A stretch of DNA of 64,000 nt from Variovorax brevis (GCF_030317105.1 NZ_JASZYG010000002.1:806001-870000), one strand, 5' to 3'. Positions 17,728 to 28,518 are shown, counted from the stretch's first letter. Translations and numbers: made by a program. Notes: generated from the letters alone by a model not told the origin.

Positions 17728-18637
17728 ACGGGCAAGTGAGTTCGGCGCTTCGGCAGCCGTTCCTCTTATCAGCGGCGACACCACCCACCAGTCGGCCGGT
17801 GACATGTTGCGCCAGGCGCGGGAAGCGCATGGACTGGACGTGGCGGTTGTTGCGGCCGCGCTGAAGGTGCCTGTGCAGAAAATCGAGGCGCTTGAAGCCG
17901 ACGACATCGATGCGCTGCCCGATCCGGTGTTTGCCCGCGCCTTGGCGGCCAGCGTCTGCCGCGCGCTTCGCGTCGACCCGCGGCCCGTGCTTGAAAAGCT
18001 GCCGGGTGCTCCGCGCCCCGGCCTCAGCGGCGGCCAGCGTGCCATGAGCGCGAGTTTTCACACGGGCGTGCAACGCTCCAACGCGAGCGCCATGTCCAAG
18101 GCGATGCTGACCATCGTGGGCCTGCTGCTCGTGGGTGCCGCCTTGCTTTTCTGGTTGCCGCAGTCGCTGCTGGACCGGTTCTCCGCCACCGTTGACCATG
18201 TCCTGGCACGCGGCCAGGCGGTGAGCCAGCAGAGCGCGCCATCCCCCGCGGATTCCGCGCCACCGCCGACCTCCACCGAGCCGGTGCCGGCGGGTGTTCC
18301 CATGGGTGCGCCCGGTGGCACGCAGATGGCCGTGCAAGACAGCGCGGTGCCCGCCGTCGCGCCGCCGCCGGCGCCCGTGGTCGCGCCCCCGCCCACGGAT
18401 CTGCTGGTCTTCACCGCTCGCACGGAGTCGTGGGTGTCGGTCACCGAAGCTGGCGGCAAGCAACTGTTGCACCGCACCGTGAATGCCGGCGAAAAGGTCG
18501 GCGTCTCGGGCAACCTGCCGTTGAGCGTTACCGTGGGACGGGCGTCTGGCGTCGATGTCCAGCTTCGCGGCAAGCCCTTTGAACTGGGCCCCGTCACCCG
18601 CGGCGGCGGCGTCGCACGATTCGAGGTCAAGCAATGA
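17720..18637 (+). CDS. RodZ-like helix-turn-helix membrane protein
   Basis: A 305-residue bitopic protein. An N-terminal Cro/C1-type HTH occupies about 25-92 ([12 protein letters not shown]...[13 protein letters not shown]), a transmembrane segment lies at about 129-147, then a Pro/Ala linker, and a periplasmic DUF4115 beta domain near 220-305 ([17 protein letters not shown]). This is the RodZ architecture, linking MreB to the cell envelope and rod shape. The order pilF-rodZ-ispG-hisS supports the assignment. It overlaps pilF by 8 bp and ispG by 4 bp, so all are cotranslated. Confidence 0.88.
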   Translation: MIERASEFGASAAVPLISGDTTHQSAGDMLRQAREAHGLDVAVVAAALKVPVQKIEALEADDIDALPDPVFARALAASVCRALRVDPRPVLEKLPGAPRPGLSGGQRAMSASFHTGVQRSNASAMSKAMLTIVGLLLVGAALLFWLPQSLLDRFSATVDHVLARGQAVSQQSAPSPADSAPPPTSTEPVPAGVPMGAPGGTQMAVQDSAVPAVAPPPAPVVAPPPTDLLVFTARTESWVSVTEAGGKQLLHRTVNAGEKVGVSGNLPLSVTVGRASGVDVQLRGKPFELGPVTRGGGVARFEVKQ

Positions 18638-19929
18638 CACAAGACATGGCTCCAGGGCAATGCCTGCCGATTGAATCGGCAGCGCCGCGTCCGCGTCGCT
18701 CGCGCCAGGCGCAGGTCGCGTGGGGACAGCGCGTGGTCACCGTCGGTGGCAGCGCGCCGGTGCGCATCCAGTCGATGACCAACACCGACACGGTCGATGC
18801 CGTCGGCACGGCGATCCAGGTCAAGGAGTTGGCGATTGCCGGCTCCGAAATGGTGCGCATCACCGTCAACACGCCGGAGGCGGCGGCGCAGGTGCCCTAC
18901 ATCCGAGAGCAACTCGACCGCATGGGCATCGACGTGCCGCTGATCGGCGACTTTCACTACAACGGCCACCGCCTGCTCACCGACTATCCCGCTTGCGCCG
19001 AGGCGCTGAGCAAGTACCGCATCAACCCCGGCAACGTGGGCAAGGGCGACAAGAAGGACCGGCAGTTCGGCCAGATGATCGACGCCGCCATGCGCTGGAA
19101 CAAGCCGGTGCGCATCGGCGTGAACTGGGGCAGCCTCGATCAGGAACTGCTGGCGGAGCTGATGGACGTCAACAGCCGCCGCGCCGAGCCGTGGGATGCC
19201 AAGCAGGTGATGTACGAGGCGCTCATCACCTCGGCCATCGAGTCCGCGAAGCTGGCCGAGTCGATGGGCATGAATGGCGACCAGATCATGCTGAGCTGCA
19301 AGGTGAGCGGCGTGCAGGACCTGATCTCGGTGTACCGCGAACTGGCGCGCCGCTGCGACTACACGCTGCACCTGGGCCTGACCGAAGCCGGCATGGGCAC
19401 CAAGGGCACGGTGGCATCGGCCACGGCGCTGTCCATCTTGCTGCAAGAGGGCATTGGCGACACGATCCGCGTCTCGCTCACGCCGCAGCCGGGCGAGGCG
19501 CGCACGCAGGAAGTCGTGATTGCCACCGAGATTCTCCAGGCGCTGGGCCTGCGCGTGTTCGTGCCGAGCGTCACCGCCTGCCCCGGGTGCGGACGCACCA
19601 CCAGCACCACCTTCCAGGAACTGGCCAAGCAGATCGACGACTACCTGCGCATGCAGATGCCGGTCTGGCGCAAGAAATACCCCGGTGTCGAGACGATGAA
19701 GGTGGCCGTCATGGGCTGCATCGTCAACGGGCCCGGCGAGAGCAAGCACGCCGACATCGGCATCAGCTTGCCGGGCACCGGCGAGGCGCCCGCGGCACCG
19801 GTCTTCATCGACGGCGAAAAAGCCCTCACGCTGCGTGGCGACAACATCGCCAACGAGTTCCACGCACTGGTCGAAAACTATGTCGAAAAACGCTTCGGCA
19901 GCACGACACCGGCCGTCGAGACGGTCTGA
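18634..19929 (+). CDS. ispG: (E)-4-hydroxy-3-methylbut-2-enyl-diphosphate synthase
   Basis: Fe-S enzyme of the MEP isoprenoid pathway, converting MEcPP to HMBPP. The 431-residue protein shows the N-terminal TIM-barrel segment ([12 protein letters not shown]) and the cluster-binding cysteines in CPGCGRT (about residue 315) and [17 protein letters not shown]. Length matches the proteobacterial form. The start ATG overlaps the RodZ-like gene stop (ATGA). It is followed 11 bp later by hisS. Identification is firm. Confidence 0.96.
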   Translation: MTQDMAPGQCLPIESAAPRPRRSRQAQVAWGQRVVTVGGSAPVRIQSMTNTDTVDAVGTAIQVKELAIAGSEMVRITVNTPEAAAQVPYIREQLDRMGIDVPLIGDFHYNGHRLLTDYPACAEALSKYRINPGNVGKGDKKDRQFGQMIDAAMRWNKPVRIGVNWGSLDQELLAELMDVNSRRAEPWDAKQVMYEALITSAIESAKLAESMGMNGDQIMLSCKVSGVQDLISVYRELARRCDYTLHLGLTEAGMGTKGTVASATALSILLQEGIGDTIRVSLTPQPGEARTQEVVIATEILQALGLRVFVPSVTACPGCGRTTSTTFQELAKQIDDYLRMQMPVWRKKYPGVETMKVAVMGCIVNGPGESKHADIGISLPGTGEAPAAPVFIDGEKALTLRGDNIANEFHALVENYVEKRFGSTTPAVETV

Positions 19930-19940
19930 GCATCCACACA

Positions 19941-21320
19941 ATGTCCCAAGAGCAAGCACCGGGCGCGCAGGCGCCCGTTTCTCCCCCTAAAGCCAAGGCG
20001 GCGTCGCCCAAGTTCGAAAAGCTGTCGGCCGTCAAGGGCATGAACGACATCCTGCCGCCGGAGTCGGCGCGCTGGGAGGCGTTCGAAGCCACCGTCCGCG
20101 ACGTGATGTCGCGCTACGCCTACCGCAATATCCGCACGCCCATCCTGGAGCACACCGCGCTCTTCGTGCGCGGCATCGGCGAGGTGACGGACATCGTCGA
20201 GAAGGAGATGTATTCCTTCGAGGACCGCTCCGACAAGCACGGACAGGCCGAACACCTGACGATGCGCCCCGAGAGCACCGCCAGCGTGGTGCGCGCCGTG
20301 GTCGAAAACAACCTGCTGTACGACGGCGGCAAGCGCCTCTACTACATGGGCCCGATGTTCCGCCGCGAAAAGCCGCAGCGTGGCCGCTATCGCCAGTTCC
20401 ACCAGATCGGCGCGGAAGTGCTGGGCTTTGCCGGCCCGGAAGTGGATGCCGAACTGATCCTGCTCGCCGCGGCGCTGTGGAAGGCCATTGGCCTGACGGA
20501 CGTGCGGCTCGAACTCAACAGCCTCGGCCAACCGGCCGAGCGTGCGCAGCACCGCGCCCAGCTCATCGCGCACTTCGAACAGCACGCCGACAAGCTGGAC
20601 GAGGAGGCGCGTCGCCGCCTGCACAGCAATCCGCTGCGCATCCTCGACACCAAGAACCCGGCCATGAAAGAAGTGGTGGAGTCCGCGCCCCGTCTGCTCG
20701 ACTTCCTTGGCGCGGAATCCCTGGCGCATTTCGCGGGGCTCAAGGCCATCCTCGACGCCAACGGCATCGCCTACACGATCAATCCGCGGCTGGTGCGCGG
20801 GCTGGACTACTACAACCTCACCGTCTTCGAATTCGTGACCGACCGCCTGGGCTCGCAAGGCACGGTGTGCGCCGGCGGCCGCTACGACGACCTGATCGTC
20901 CAGATCGGCGGCAAGGCGGCTCCCGCGGTGGGCTGGGCGCTGGGCATCGAGCGCGTGCTCGAACTGCTGAAAGAGCAGGGCGCCTTGTCGGCCGAGCCCG
21001 CGCCAGACGCCTACGCGGTCATCCCCGACGCGGCCTCCATGCCATTGGCGCTGCGCACCTTGCAGCAACTGCGCGACGCGGGCGTTCGGGTGCAGATGCA
21101 CGCCAGCACCACCGAAGGCCTCGGCAGCTTCAAGTCACAGTTCAAGAAGGCCGACGCCAGCGGCGCCGCATTCGCGCTCATTTTTGGTGCGGACGAGCTG
21201 GCGCGGGGCGAAGTGACCGTCAAGTCCTTGCGCGACGGCAGCGGCCAGCAGGTCGCCCGATCGCTTGCCGACGTGTCGACCTGGGCGGGCAACCTACAAT
21301 CATCGGCTTCCAACGACTGA
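19941..21320 (+). CDS. hisS: Histidine-tRNA ligase
   Basis: Class II aminoacyl-tRNA synthetase that charges tRNA-His. Starting at ATG 19941 the protein has 459 residues. Visible elements: [14 protein letters not shown] at the N-terminus, class II motif 2 ([16 protein letters not shown]), histidine-specific signature VRGLDYYN and CAGGRYDDL, and a C-terminal anticodon-binding domain. A roughly 25-residue Lys/Ala/Pro-rich leader precedes the conserved core. The reading frame is open for another 1.2 kb upstream but that only reads through ispG in another frame. It is 6 bp from the yfgM start. Confidence 0.96.
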   Translation: MSQEQAPGAQAPVSPPKAKAASPKFEKLSAVKGMNDILPPESARWEAFEATVRDVMSRYAYRNIRTPILEHTALFVRGIGEVTDIVEKEMYSFEDRSDKHGQAEHLTMRPESTASVVRAVVENNLLYDGGKRLYYMGPMFRREKPQRGRYRQFHQIGAEVLGFAGPEVDAELILLAAALWKAIGLTDVRLELNSLGQPAERAQHRAQLIAHFEQHADKLDEEARRRLHSNPLRILDTKNPAMKEVVESAPRLLDFLGAESLAHFAGLKAILDANGIAYTINPRLVRGLDYYNLTVFEFVTDRLGSQGTVCAGGRYDDLIVQIGGKAAPAVGWALGIERVLELLKEQGALSAEPAPDAYAVIPDAASMPLALRTLQQLRDAGVRVQMHASTTEGLGSFKSQFKKADASGAAFALIFGADELARGEVTVKSLRDGSGQQVARSLADVSTWAGNLQSSASND

Positions 21321-21326
21321 CAGCGC

Positions 21327-22007
21327 ATGGCTACCCATCTCGACCTCGAAGAACAAGAACAGCTCGACCAGCTCAAGCACTTCTGGAACACCTACGGCAA
21401 CCTCATCACCGCGGTGATCGTGTTGGCCGCCCTCGTGTTCATGGGCTGGAACGGCTGGCAGTACTACGAACGCAACAAGGCGGCCAGCGCCTCCGCGCTC
21501 TACGACGAACTGCAACGCGGCGTTGAATCGGGCGACACAGCACGCGTCGAACGCGCGCTGGCGGACATGAAGGACAAGTTCTCCGGTACCGCCTACGCAC
21601 AGCAGGCCGGCCTGCTCGCCGCCAAGGCGCTGCGCGACAAGGGCAACCTCGACGCATCGCGCGCCGCGTTGACCTGGGTGTCCGACAAGGCCATCGATCC
21701 GGGCTACCAAGCCATCGCCAGGTTGCGCCTGGCGGCCGAGTTGATGGAAGCCAAGTCCTACGACGACGCGCTCAAGCAGCTCGCCGCTCCCGTGCCCAGG
21801 GAATTCGAAGCCCTAGTGGCCGATCGCAAGGGCGACATCTACATGGCCCAGGGCAAGCGCGACGAGGCCAAGGCCGAGTACCAGAAGGCCTGGACCGCCT
21901 TTGACGAGCGTGCGGAATACCGTCGCCTTGTCGAAATCAAGCTCAATGCGGTGGGTGTTGATCCGCAGACGCTCAAGGCTGCGGCGCCGGTCAAGAACAA
22001 TTCGTAA
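21327..22007 (+). CDS. YfgM-like tetratricopeptide membrane protein
   Basis: A 226-residue inner-membrane protein with a short cytosolic N-terminus, a single transmembrane segment at about 23-45 and a periplasmic TPR domain (DUF2133/YfgM). In E. coli YfgM associates with the SecYEG translocon and PpiD and helps deliver clients to periplasmic chaperones. The hisS-yfgM-bamB-der order here is the same as in E. coli, which supports the call. It is likely cotranscribed with hisS (6 bp) and bamB (4 bp). Confidence 0.9.
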   Translation: MATHLDLEEQEQLDQLKHFWNTYGNLITAVIVLAALVFMGWNGWQYYERNKAASASALYDELQRGVESGDTARVERALADMKDKFSGTAYAQQAGLLAAKALRDKGNLDASRAALTWVSDKAIDPGYQAIARLRLAAELMEAKSYDDALKQLAAPVPREFEALVADRKGDIYMAQGKRDEAKAEYQKAWTAFDERAEYRRLVEIKLNAVGVDPQTLKAAAPVKNNS

Positions 22008-22011
22008 TCGA

Positions 22012-23157
22012 ATGATGAACATCAAGCGTTTCGTGCCCCGTGCGCGCACTCTCCGAGGTGGCGCTGCCGTTGCGCTGCTGGCTGCGCTTGCGGCCTGTCA
22101 GGGAACCTCCAAGCCCAAGCCGACCGAGTTGCCCGCCAACGTGCCCGTCCTCGGCATTCGCCAGGCGTGGAACGTCAAGATTCCGGACGTCGCCTTCCCG
22201 TTGGTGGCCAATGTGTCGGGCGACGTGGTGACGGTGGCCTCCGCCAACGGCACCGTGGTGGCCATCGACGCACGCAACGGCGTCGAGATGTGGCGCGCGA
22301 GCGCCGGCGCACCCTTGGCTGCTGGCGTCGGAAGCGACGGCACGATGGCCGCCGTGGTGACGACCAACAACGAAGTCGTCGCGCTGGAAGGCGGCAAGGT
22401 GATGTGGAAGCAGCGGGTCACCGCTGAAACCATCACGCCGCCGCTGGTCGCCGGTCGACGCGTTTTCGTGCAGACGGCCGACCGCACAACCATCGCGTGG
22501 GACGGCCAGACCGGCCGCCGCCTCTGGACGCAAACGCGCCCCGCCGAGACCCTGGTCCTCAAACGCCCCGGCGTCATCCTCGCCGTGGGCGACACGCTGG
22601 TCACCGGCGTGGGCGGCCGGCTGGTCGGCATCAACCCCGCCAACGGTTCTTCGCGCTGGGAGTCGCCCATCGCGTCGCCGCGCGGCACCAATGACGTGGA
22701 GCGCCTGGTCGACCTGACCGGCACCGTGAGCCGTGTGGGCGACAGCATTTGCGCCCGTGCGTACTACGCAAGCGTCGGCTGCGTCGACGCCTCGCGCGGC
22801 GCCCTCACCTGGACCAAGCCGGCATCGGGCTCCGAAGGCCTGAGCGGCAACGAAAGCGCCATCTACGGCACGGAAGCCAACGGCGTCATCACGGCGTGGC
22901 GTCGCTCCGATGGCGAGAAAGCTTGGTCCTCCGACTTCCTGAAGTACCGCACGCTGACGGCGCCGCTGTCGGTGGGCCGTTCGATCGTCATCGGCGAAGG
23001 CACCGGCCTTGTGCATTTCCTGAACCGCGACGACGGCTCGCCGCTCAATCGCGTGTCGCCGGACGGCTCCGCCATCGCGGCCGACCCGGTCGTGGCGGCC
23101 AATACCGTGGTGGTCGTCACCCGCAAGGGCGGGGTCTTTGGATACCGACCCGAATGA
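22012..23157 (+). CDS. bamB: Outer membrane protein assembly factor BamB
   Basis: Lipoprotein of the BAM complex with an eight-bladed beta propeller. The ATG at 22012 gives 381 residues; the signal peptide ends in the lipobox ALAAC (Cys29). PQQ-like propeller repeats are visible ([57 protein letters not shown]). An adjacent second ATG (22015) would make it one residue shorter. Context between yfgM and der matches E. coli exactly. The 3' end runs to 23157, 49 bp before der. Confidence 0.93.
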   Translation: MMNIKRFVPRARTLRGGAAVALLAALAACQGTSKPKPTELPANVPVLGIRQAWNVKIPDVAFPLVANVSGDVVTVASANGTVVAIDARNGVEMWRASAGAPLAAGVGSDGTMAAVVTTNNEVVALEGGKVMWKQRVTAETITPPLVAGRRVFVQTADRTTIAWDGQTGRRLWTQTRPAETLVLKRPGVILAVGDTLVTGVGGRLVGINPANGSSRWESPIASPRGTNDVERLVDLTGTVSRVGDSICARAYYASVGCVDASRGALTWTKPASGSEGLSGNESAIYGTEANGVITAWRRSDGEKAWSSDFLKYRTLTAPLSVGRSIVIGEGTGLVHFLNRDDGSPLNRVSPDGSAIAADPVVAANTVVVVTRKGGVFGYRPE

Positions 23158-23206
23158 CACACCTCGCCCGCACCATCATTCACTGCGCTTTCTCGAAGGG
23201 CCGTCC

Positions 23207-24553
23207 ATGAAGCCCGTCATTGCGCTGGTCGGGCGCCCCAACGTCGGCAAGTCCACGCTGTTCAACCGGCTCACGCAGAGCCGCGACGCCATCGTGGCCG
23301 ACTTCGCTGGCCTCACCCGCGACCGCCACTACGGCAATGGCCGCGCCGGCAGGCATGAGTACATCGTCATCGACACCGGCGGCTTCGAGCCGGACGCGGG
23401 CAGCGGCATCTTCAAGGAGATGGCCAAGCAGACGCGCCAGGCCGTGGCCGAGGCCGATGTGGTCATTTTCGTGGTCGATGCCCGCGAAGGTCTTTCGGCG
23501 CAGGACCACGACATTGCGCGCGAACTGCGCCGGCTGGGCAAGCCCTGCCTGCTGGCCGCCAACAAGGCCGAGGGCATGAGCGCCAGCGCCAAGCTGGCCG
23601 AGTTCTACGAACTGGGCTTTGGCGAAGTGCATGCGGTCTCCGCGGCGCACGGCCAGGGCATTCGCGGCATGGTCGACCTGGCCCTGGAGCCACTGAACCT
23701 GCCCGATCCCGACGACGAGGATGAAGACGACGGCGAGGGCAACAAGCCCATCCGCCTGGCGGTGGCGGGCCGGCCGAATGTCGGCAAGTCCACCTTGATC
23801 AACACCTGGCTGGGCGAAGAGCGCCTGGTCGCCTTCGACCTGCCGGGCACGACGCGCGACGCCATCATGGTGCCCTTCGAGCGCAACGGACAGCGCTTCG
23901 AGCTGATCGACACGGCCGGGCTGCGCCGCAAGGGCAAGGTCTTTGAGGCCATCGAGAAGTTCTCGGTGGTCAAGACGCTCCAGGCCATCGAAGGGGCCAA
24001 CGTGGTCCTGCTGCTGCTGGACGCCACGCAGGGCGTGACCGACCAGGATGCGCACATTGCCGGCTACATCCTGGAAAGCGGCCGCGCCGTGGTCATCGCC
24101 ATCAACAAGTGGGATGCGGTCGACAGCTACCAGCGCGAGCAGTTGCATCGCCAGATCGAGACGCGCCTGCCGTTCCTGAAGTTTGCCTCGATGCACTTCA
24201 TTTCGGCCATCAAGCGGCAAGGCCTGGGCCCGTTGTGGCAGGCCATTGCCCAGGCGCACAAGGCGGCAACGCGCAAGATGTCGACGCCGGTGCTCACGCG
24301 CCTGCTGCTGGAGGCCGTGCAGTTCCAGTCGCCCCAGCGTGGCGGCATGTTCCGCCCCAAGATGCGCTACGCGCACCAGGGCGGCATGAACCCGCCGGTG
24401 ATCGTGATCCACGGCAATTCGCTGGAGCACGTCACGGACGCCTACAAGCGCTTCCTCGAAGGACGCTTCCGCAAGGAATTCGATCTGGTCGGAACGCCGC
24501 TTCGCATTGAATTCAAGACCTCGACCAATCCCTTTGCCAACAAGGAAGATTGA
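23207..24553 (+). CDS. der: Ribosome biogenesis GTPase Der (EngA)
   Basis: Essential GTPase with two tandem G domains used in 50S subunit assembly. The ATG at 23207 gives 448 residues starting [17 protein letters not shown], with G1 of domain 1 at residues 9-17. The second P-loop [10 protein letters not shown] is near 189, followed by DLPGTTRD and NKWD, and a C-terminal KH-like domain. An acidic linker ([10 protein letters not shown]) separates the two G domains. The upstream frame into bamB was not used because the protein would then begin with non-family residues. It ends 151 bp before hfq. Confidence 0.96.
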   Translation: MKPVIALVGRPNVGKSTLFNRLTQSRDAIVADFAGLTRDRHYGNGRAGRHEYIVIDTGGFEPDAGSGIFKEMAKQTRQAVAEADVVIFVVDAREGLSAQDHDIARELRRLGKPCLLAANKAEGMSASAKLAEFYELGFGEVHAVSAAHGQGIRGMVDLALEPLNLPDPDDEDEDDGEGNKPIRLAVAGRPNVGKSTLINTWLGEERLVAFDLPGTTRDAIMVPFERNGQRFELIDTAGLRRKGKVFEAIEKFSVVKTLQAIEGANVVLLLLDATQGVTDQDAHIAGYILESGRAVVIAINKWDAVDSYQREQLHRQIETRLPFLKFASMHFISAIKRQGLGPLWQAIAQAHKAATRKMSTPVLTRLLLEAVQFQSPQRGGMFRPKMRYAHQGGMNPPVIVIHGNSLEHVTDAYKRFLEGRFRKEFDLVGTPLRIEFKTSTNPFANKED

Positions 24554-24634
24554 AGGGTGGCGCGCACGAGCGGCACCGCCTTCAAAAGTTCCGGCTCGCA
24601 AGTGCCGTTATTTTTCGAAGGCTTTTGTGTCCGC

Positions 24635-24664
24635 TTGCTGCACCGCGGAAACCCTGTGTTAAGG
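24635..24664 (+). promoter_or_regulatory. Candidate hfq promoter
   Basis: In the der-hfq spacer, TTGCTG (24635-24640) and TTAAGG (24659-24664) are separated by 18 bp, about 40 bp before the hfq start. The -35 matches well; the -10 is poor. No alternative is clearly better, so this is a low-confidence suggestion. Confidence 0.3.
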
Positions 24665-24704
24665 TTGCCAATCCAACAACAACTTCTTGAACACGGAGAA
24701 TATC

Positions 24705-24950
24705 GTGAGCAATAAAGGGCAGCTTTTGCAAGACCCATTCCTGAACACCCTGCGTCGTGAGCACGTACCGGTGTCGATCTATCTGGTCAACGGCATCAAG
24801 CTTCAAGGTCAGATCGAATCCTTCGACCAATACGTTGTTCTGCTTCGCAACACGGTGACGCAGATGGTCTACAAGCACGCAATTTCCACCATCGTGCCGG
24901 GACGCGCGGTCAACTTCTCGGCCAACGAGAGCGACGACGCGGCCGCTTGA
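24705..24950 (+). CDS. hfq: RNA chaperone Hfq
   Basis: Hexameric Sm-like RNA chaperone mediating sRNA-mRNA pairing. The GTG at 24705, with CGGAG just upstream, gives 81 residues starting [14 protein letters not shown]. The Sm1 motif ([19 protein letters not shown]) and Sm2 motif YKHAIS are intact, followed by a short Ser/Asp/Ala tail of about eight residues. An in-frame TTG at 24687 would add non-family residues. It is immediately followed by a strong intrinsic terminator and then hflX, so hfq can end as a monocistronic message. Confidence 0.97.
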   Translation: MSNKGQLLQDPFLNTLRREHVPVSIYLVNGIKLQGQIESFDQYVVLLRNTVTQMVYKHAISTIVPGRAVNFSANESDDAAA

Positions 24951-24961
24951 CCGGCACACAC

Positions 24962-24992
24962 AGCGCGGCAGCGACCACTGCCGCGCTTTTTT
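24962..24992 (+). terminator. Rho-independent terminator between hfq and hflX
   Basis: A perfect 10-bp stem (AGCGCGGCAG at 24962-24971 with CTGCCGCGCT at 24978-24987), a 6-base loop CGACCA and a run of six T (24987-24992). It is 11 bp after the hfq stop and only 17 bp before the hflX start. It should terminate most hfq transcripts. Confidence 0.93.
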
Positions 24993-25009
24993 GAACGGTC
25001 ACAACCCGC

Positions 25010-26182
25010 TTGTCTGATCACATTCCCCGCCAGGACGGCGCCGCGATTCTTGTCGGCGTTGATTTTGGACTCCCACATTTCGACGGTGAGCTCGAAGAAT
25101 TGGGCCTGCTCGCCCAGACTGCCGGACTCGAACCCGTTGCCCGTCTCAGTTGCAAGCGCAAGGCGCCCGACGCCGCACTCTTCGTGGGCAGCGGCAAGGC
25201 CGATGAAATCCGCGAACTGGCCGAGATGCATCGCGCGAGCGAAGTCATCTTCGACCAGGCGCTGAGTCCTGCCCAGCAGCGCAACCTCGAGCGCGCCATG
25301 GGGGTTGCCGTCTACGACCGCACCTTCCTCATTCTCGAGATCTTCGCCCAGCGGGCGCGCAGCCATGAAGGCAAGTTGCAGGTGGAACTGGCTCGCCTGC
25401 AATACCTCAGCACCCACCTCGTACGCCGCTGGTCCCATTTGGAGCGCCAGCGCGGCGGTATCGGCACGCGCGGCGGTCCGGGTGAAACGCAGATCGAACT
25501 GGACCGCCGGATGATCGGCGAGTCGATCAAGCGCACCCGCGAGCGGCTGGCCAAAGTGCAGCGCCAGCGCGGCACGCAGCGTCGCCGGCGCGAGCGGCGC
25601 GACACCTTCAACATCTCACTGGTGGGCTATACCAACGCCGGCAAGTCGTCGCTCTTCAACGCGCTGGTCAAGGCCCGCGCCTATGCCGCGGACAAGCTCT
25701 TCGCCACGCTGGACACCACCACGCGCCAGCTCTACCTCGGCGACGCGGCGCGCCAGGTGTCCATTTCCGACACGGTGGGTTTCATCCGCGACCTGCCGCA
25801 CGGACTGGTCGACGCCTTCAAGGCGACCCTGCAAGAGGCTGTCGATGCTGACCTGCTGCTGCACGTGGTGGACGCCTCCAACCCGCACCACCCCGAGCAG
25901 ATGGCCGAAGTGCAGGACGTGCTGCGCGAGATCGGCGCCGACACCATTCCGCAACTGCTGATCTTCAACAAGCTCGACGCCATCGACGAAGCCCAGCGCC
26001 CTGTGCGCCTCGAAGACGAGGTCGAGGTTGAAGGCGCGCAGGTTGGCCGCATCTTCCTCAGTGCCCGCAGTGGCGAAGGCTTGCCGGCCCTGCGTGCCGA
26101 ACTGTCGCGTCGGGCAACTGTTGCAATGAACGCGACGATGTCCCCGATGGTCACGGCTGAATTGGATAGTGCGGCCCAGTGA
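25010..26182 (+). CDS. hflX: GTPase HflX
   Basis: Ribosome-associated GTPase that rescues or splits stalled 70S ribosomes after stress. The 390-residue protein has the HflX N-terminal domain (KRKAPDAALFVGSGKADEI), the linker GIGTRGGPGETQIELDRR, and a G domain with GYTNAGKSS (about 205), DTVGF and NKLD. The start is TTG at 25010: an in-frame stop at 24992-24994 excludes any upstream start. No clear Shine-Dalgarno is visible. Its position right after a strong terminator implies read-through from hfq or a promoter overlapping the 3' end of hfq. Confidence 0.94.
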   Translation: MSDHIPRQDGAAILVGVDFGLPHFDGELEELGLLAQTAGLEPVARLSCKRKAPDAALFVGSGKADEIRELAEMHRASEVIFDQALSPAQQRNLERAMGVAVYDRTFLILEIFAQRARSHEGKLQVELARLQYLSTHLVRRWSHLERQRGGIGTRGGPGETQIELDRRMIGESIKRTRERLAKVQRQRGTQRRRRERRDTFNISLVGYTNAGKSSLFNALVKARAYAADKLFATLDTTTRQLYLGDAARQVSISDTVGFIRDLPHGLVDAFKATLQEAVDADLLLHVVDASNPHHPEQMAEVQDVLREIGADTIPQLLIFNKLDAIDEAQRPVRLEDEVEVEGAQVGRIFLSARSGEGLPALRAELSRRATVAMNATMSPMVTAELDSAAQ

Positions 26183-26228
26183 TTGGGCACAATCGGCGCC
26201 ACTAGCAGAGATAAGAAAAGCCACCCGA

Positions 26229-27584
26229 ATGAATGCAAAGCCACTGTGGAGACGGATTCCCGGCATGTTCAATCTGAACGATGGACGGTGGGGCCGTGGG
26301 GACGACCAGTCGTCCAACGGCGACCGTCCAACCGGAAATCGGCCCGATGCCGACCCGCCGCCTCCGGGCAACAACCGGCCGCGAGGGCAGGGTCCCAACC
26401 AGGGGCCGCCTGACCTGGACGAACTGTGGCGTGACTTCAACCGCAAGTTGGGCGGCCTGTTCGGCGGGCGCGGCGGCGGCAACAACCAGCCGCCCTCCAA
26501 CGGCGGCAATGGTGGGGGCTTCAAGCCCGACATGAAGAACGCGGGCTTCGGCCTGGGTCTGGTCGCCGTCGTGGCGCTCCTCATCTGGCTGGGCACCGGC
26601 TTTTTCATCGTGCAGGAAGGCCAGCAGGCCGTCATCACGCAGTTCGGGCGCTACAAGACGACCGTGGGCGCCGGCTTCAATTGGCGCTTGCCGTACCCGA
26701 TCCAGCGCCATGAACTGGTGTTCGTCACGCAGATCCGCTCGGCGGACGTAGGCCGCGACAGCATCGTGCGTTCCACGGGCCTGCGCGAGTCGGCCATGCT
26801 GACGGAAGACGAGAACATCGTCGAGATCAAGTTCGCCGTGCAATACCGGCTGAGCAATGCGCGCGACTGGCTCTACGAGAGCAAGGCGCCCGCCGACACG
26901 GTGATCCAGGTGGCCGAGACGGCCGTGCGCGAAGTCATCGGCAAGATGAAGATGGACGCCGCACTGGCCGAGGAGCGCGACCAGATCTCCCCGCGCGTTC
27001 GTGCGCTCATGCAAACCATCCTCGACCGCTACAAGGTGGGCGTCGAAGTCGTGGGCATCAACCTGCAGCAGGGCGGTGTTCGCCCGCCCGAGCAGGTCCA
27101 GGCTGCCTTTGACGATGTGCTCAAGGCCGGACAGGAGCGCGAACGCGCCAAGAACGAAGCCCAGGCCTACGCCAACGACGTCGTGCCCCGCGCCACGGGT
27201 GCCGCTTCGCGGCTGAAGGAAGAAGCCGAGGCCTACAAGGCGCGCATCGTCGCCCAGGCGCAAGGTGATGCGCAGCGCTTCGGCCAGGTGCTCACCGAAT
27301 ACCAGAAGGCGCCACAGGTGACACGCGACCGCATGTACACCGACGCCATGCAGCAGATCTACAGCAACACCACCAAGGTGCTGATCGACTCCAAACAGGG
27401 CTCCAATCTCTTGTACCTCCCCGTCGACAAGCTGATGCAACTGGCCAAGGAAGGCGCTGCGGCGTCCCCCGACGCCCCCACCGCCAGCGCGTCCGGCACG
27501 ACGCCGCCGCCCATCGTGGTCCCCAGCACCAGTGACCCCGCCCGCAGCCGCGATGGCCGTTCGCGCGATCGCGACGTGCGCTGA
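26229..27584 (+). CDS. hflK: FtsH protease regulator HflK
   Basis: SPFH/band-7 membrane protein that with HflC forms a large cage around FtsH and modulates its proteolysis. The 451-residue protein has a Gly/Asn/Pro-rich cytosolic N-terminus (about 15-100), one transmembrane segment (about 105-125, GLVAVVALLIWLG), then the band-7 domain (VQEGQQAVITQFGRY) and a coiled-coil region. A later start, ATG at 26265 (MFNLNDGRWG), is a plausible alternative. It is followed by hflC after 12 bp in the conserved hfq-hflX-hflK-hflC order. Confidence 0.94.
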   Translation: MNAKPLWRRIPGMFNLNDGRWGRGDDQSSNGDRPTGNRPDADPPPPGNNRPRGQGPNQGPPDLDELWRDFNRKLGGLFGGRGGGNNQPPSNGGNGGGFKPDMKNAGFGLGLVAVVALLIWLGTGFFIVQEGQQAVITQFGRYKTTVGAGFNWRLPYPIQRHELVFVTQIRSADVGRDSIVRSTGLRESAMLTEDENIVEIKFAVQYRLSNARDWLYESKAPADTVIQVAETAVREVIGKMKMDAALAEERDQISPRVRALMQTILDRYKVGVEVVGINLQQGGVRPPEQVQAAFDDVLKAGQERERAKNEAQAYANDVVPRATGAASRLKEEAEAYKARIVAQAQGDAQRFGQVLTEYQKAPQVTRDRMYTDAMQQIYSNTTKVLIDSKQGSNLLYLPVDKLMQLAKEGAAASPDAPTASASGTTPPPIVVPSTSDPARSRDGRSRDRDVR

Positions 27585-27596
27585 GGAAAGACCGAC

Positions 27597-28502
27597 ATGA
27601 ACAGAATCGGATTCATCGTTTCCTCCGTCCTCGTGGCGCTTGCGCTGCTGAGTTCCACGCTTTTCGTGGTCGACCAGCGCCAGTTCGGCGTGGTCTACGC
27701 CCTGGGCCAGATCAAGGAAGTCATCACCGAGCCTGGCTTGAACTTCAAGCTGCCGCCGCCGTTCCAGAATGTCTCGTACATCGACAAGCGCCTGCTGACG
27801 CTGGCCAGCCTCGACACCGAGCCGATGCTCACGGCGGAAAAGCAGCGCGTGGTGATCGACTGGTATGTACGCTGGCGCATCATCAACCCGACGGAATACA
27901 TCCGGAACGTGGGGCTTGACGAGAACGCCGGCGCGAGCCAGCTCAATCGCGTGGTGCGCAATGCCTTCCAGGAGAACATCAACAAGCGCACGGTGCGCGA
28001 CCTGATCTCCGTGCGTCGCGAGGCCCTGATGGCCGACGTGCAGCGCGAAGTGCTGGCCGTGGTCAAGGGCGCCAAGCCGTGGGGCGTTGACGTGATCGAC
28101 GTGCGGATCACGCGCGTGGACTATGTCGAGGCCATCACCGAGTCGGTGTACCGCCGCATGGAAGCAGAGCGCAAGCGCGTGGCCAACGAGTTGCGTTCGA
28201 CCGGTTTTGCCGAAGGCGAAAAGATCCGCGCCGACGCCGACCGCCAGCGTGAAGTGATCGTGGCCAACGCCTACCGCGACGCGCAGACCGTCAAGGGCAC
28301 GGGCGACGCGCAAGCCGCAGCCGCCTACGGCGAGGCCTTCGGCCGCGATGCGCAGTTTGCGCAGTTCTATCGCAGCCTGGACGCCTACAGGCAGAGCTTC
28401 AACAAGAAGAGCGACGTGCTGGTCGTCGATCCTTCATCGTCGGACTTCTTCCGCTCGATGCACGGCTCGGGTTCGACCACCGCCGCCCCTCCGCGCCGCT
28501 GA
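27597..28502 (+). CDS. hflC: FtsH protease modulator HflC
   Basis: Partner of HflK in the HflKC complex that controls the FtsH AAA protease. The 301-residue protein starts with an N-terminal transmembrane signal-anchor (about 5-24), followed by the SPFH domain (VVDQRQFGVVYALG; GLNFKLPPPFQ) and a helical C-terminal region (RMEAERKRVANELRSTG) typical of HflC. The final roughly 20 residues are Ser/Thr-rich. It is 12 bp downstream of hflK and 16 bp upstream of a DUF2065 gene, all on one operon. Confidence 0.95.
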   Translation: MNRIGFIVSSVLVALALLSSTLFVVDQRQFGVVYALGQIKEVITEPGLNFKLPPPFQNVSYIDKRLLTLASLDTEPMLTAEKQRVVIDWYVRWRIINPTEYIRNVGLDENAGASQLNRVVRNAFQENINKRTVRDLISVRREALMADVQREVLAVVKGAKPWGVDVIDVRITRVDYVEAITESVYRRMEAERKRVANELRSTGFAEGEKIRADADRQREVIVANAYRDAQTVKGTGDAQAAAAYGEAFGRDAQFAQFYRSLDAYRQSFNKKSDVLVVDPSSSDFFRSMHGSGSTTAAPPRR

Positions 28503-28518
28503 CGGGACAGGCACGAGC

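Noticed and set aside
18720-19940. A long N-terminal extension of HisS
   Set aside because: The frame is open through ispG, but the residues are shadow-like and HisS homology begins just after ATG 19941.
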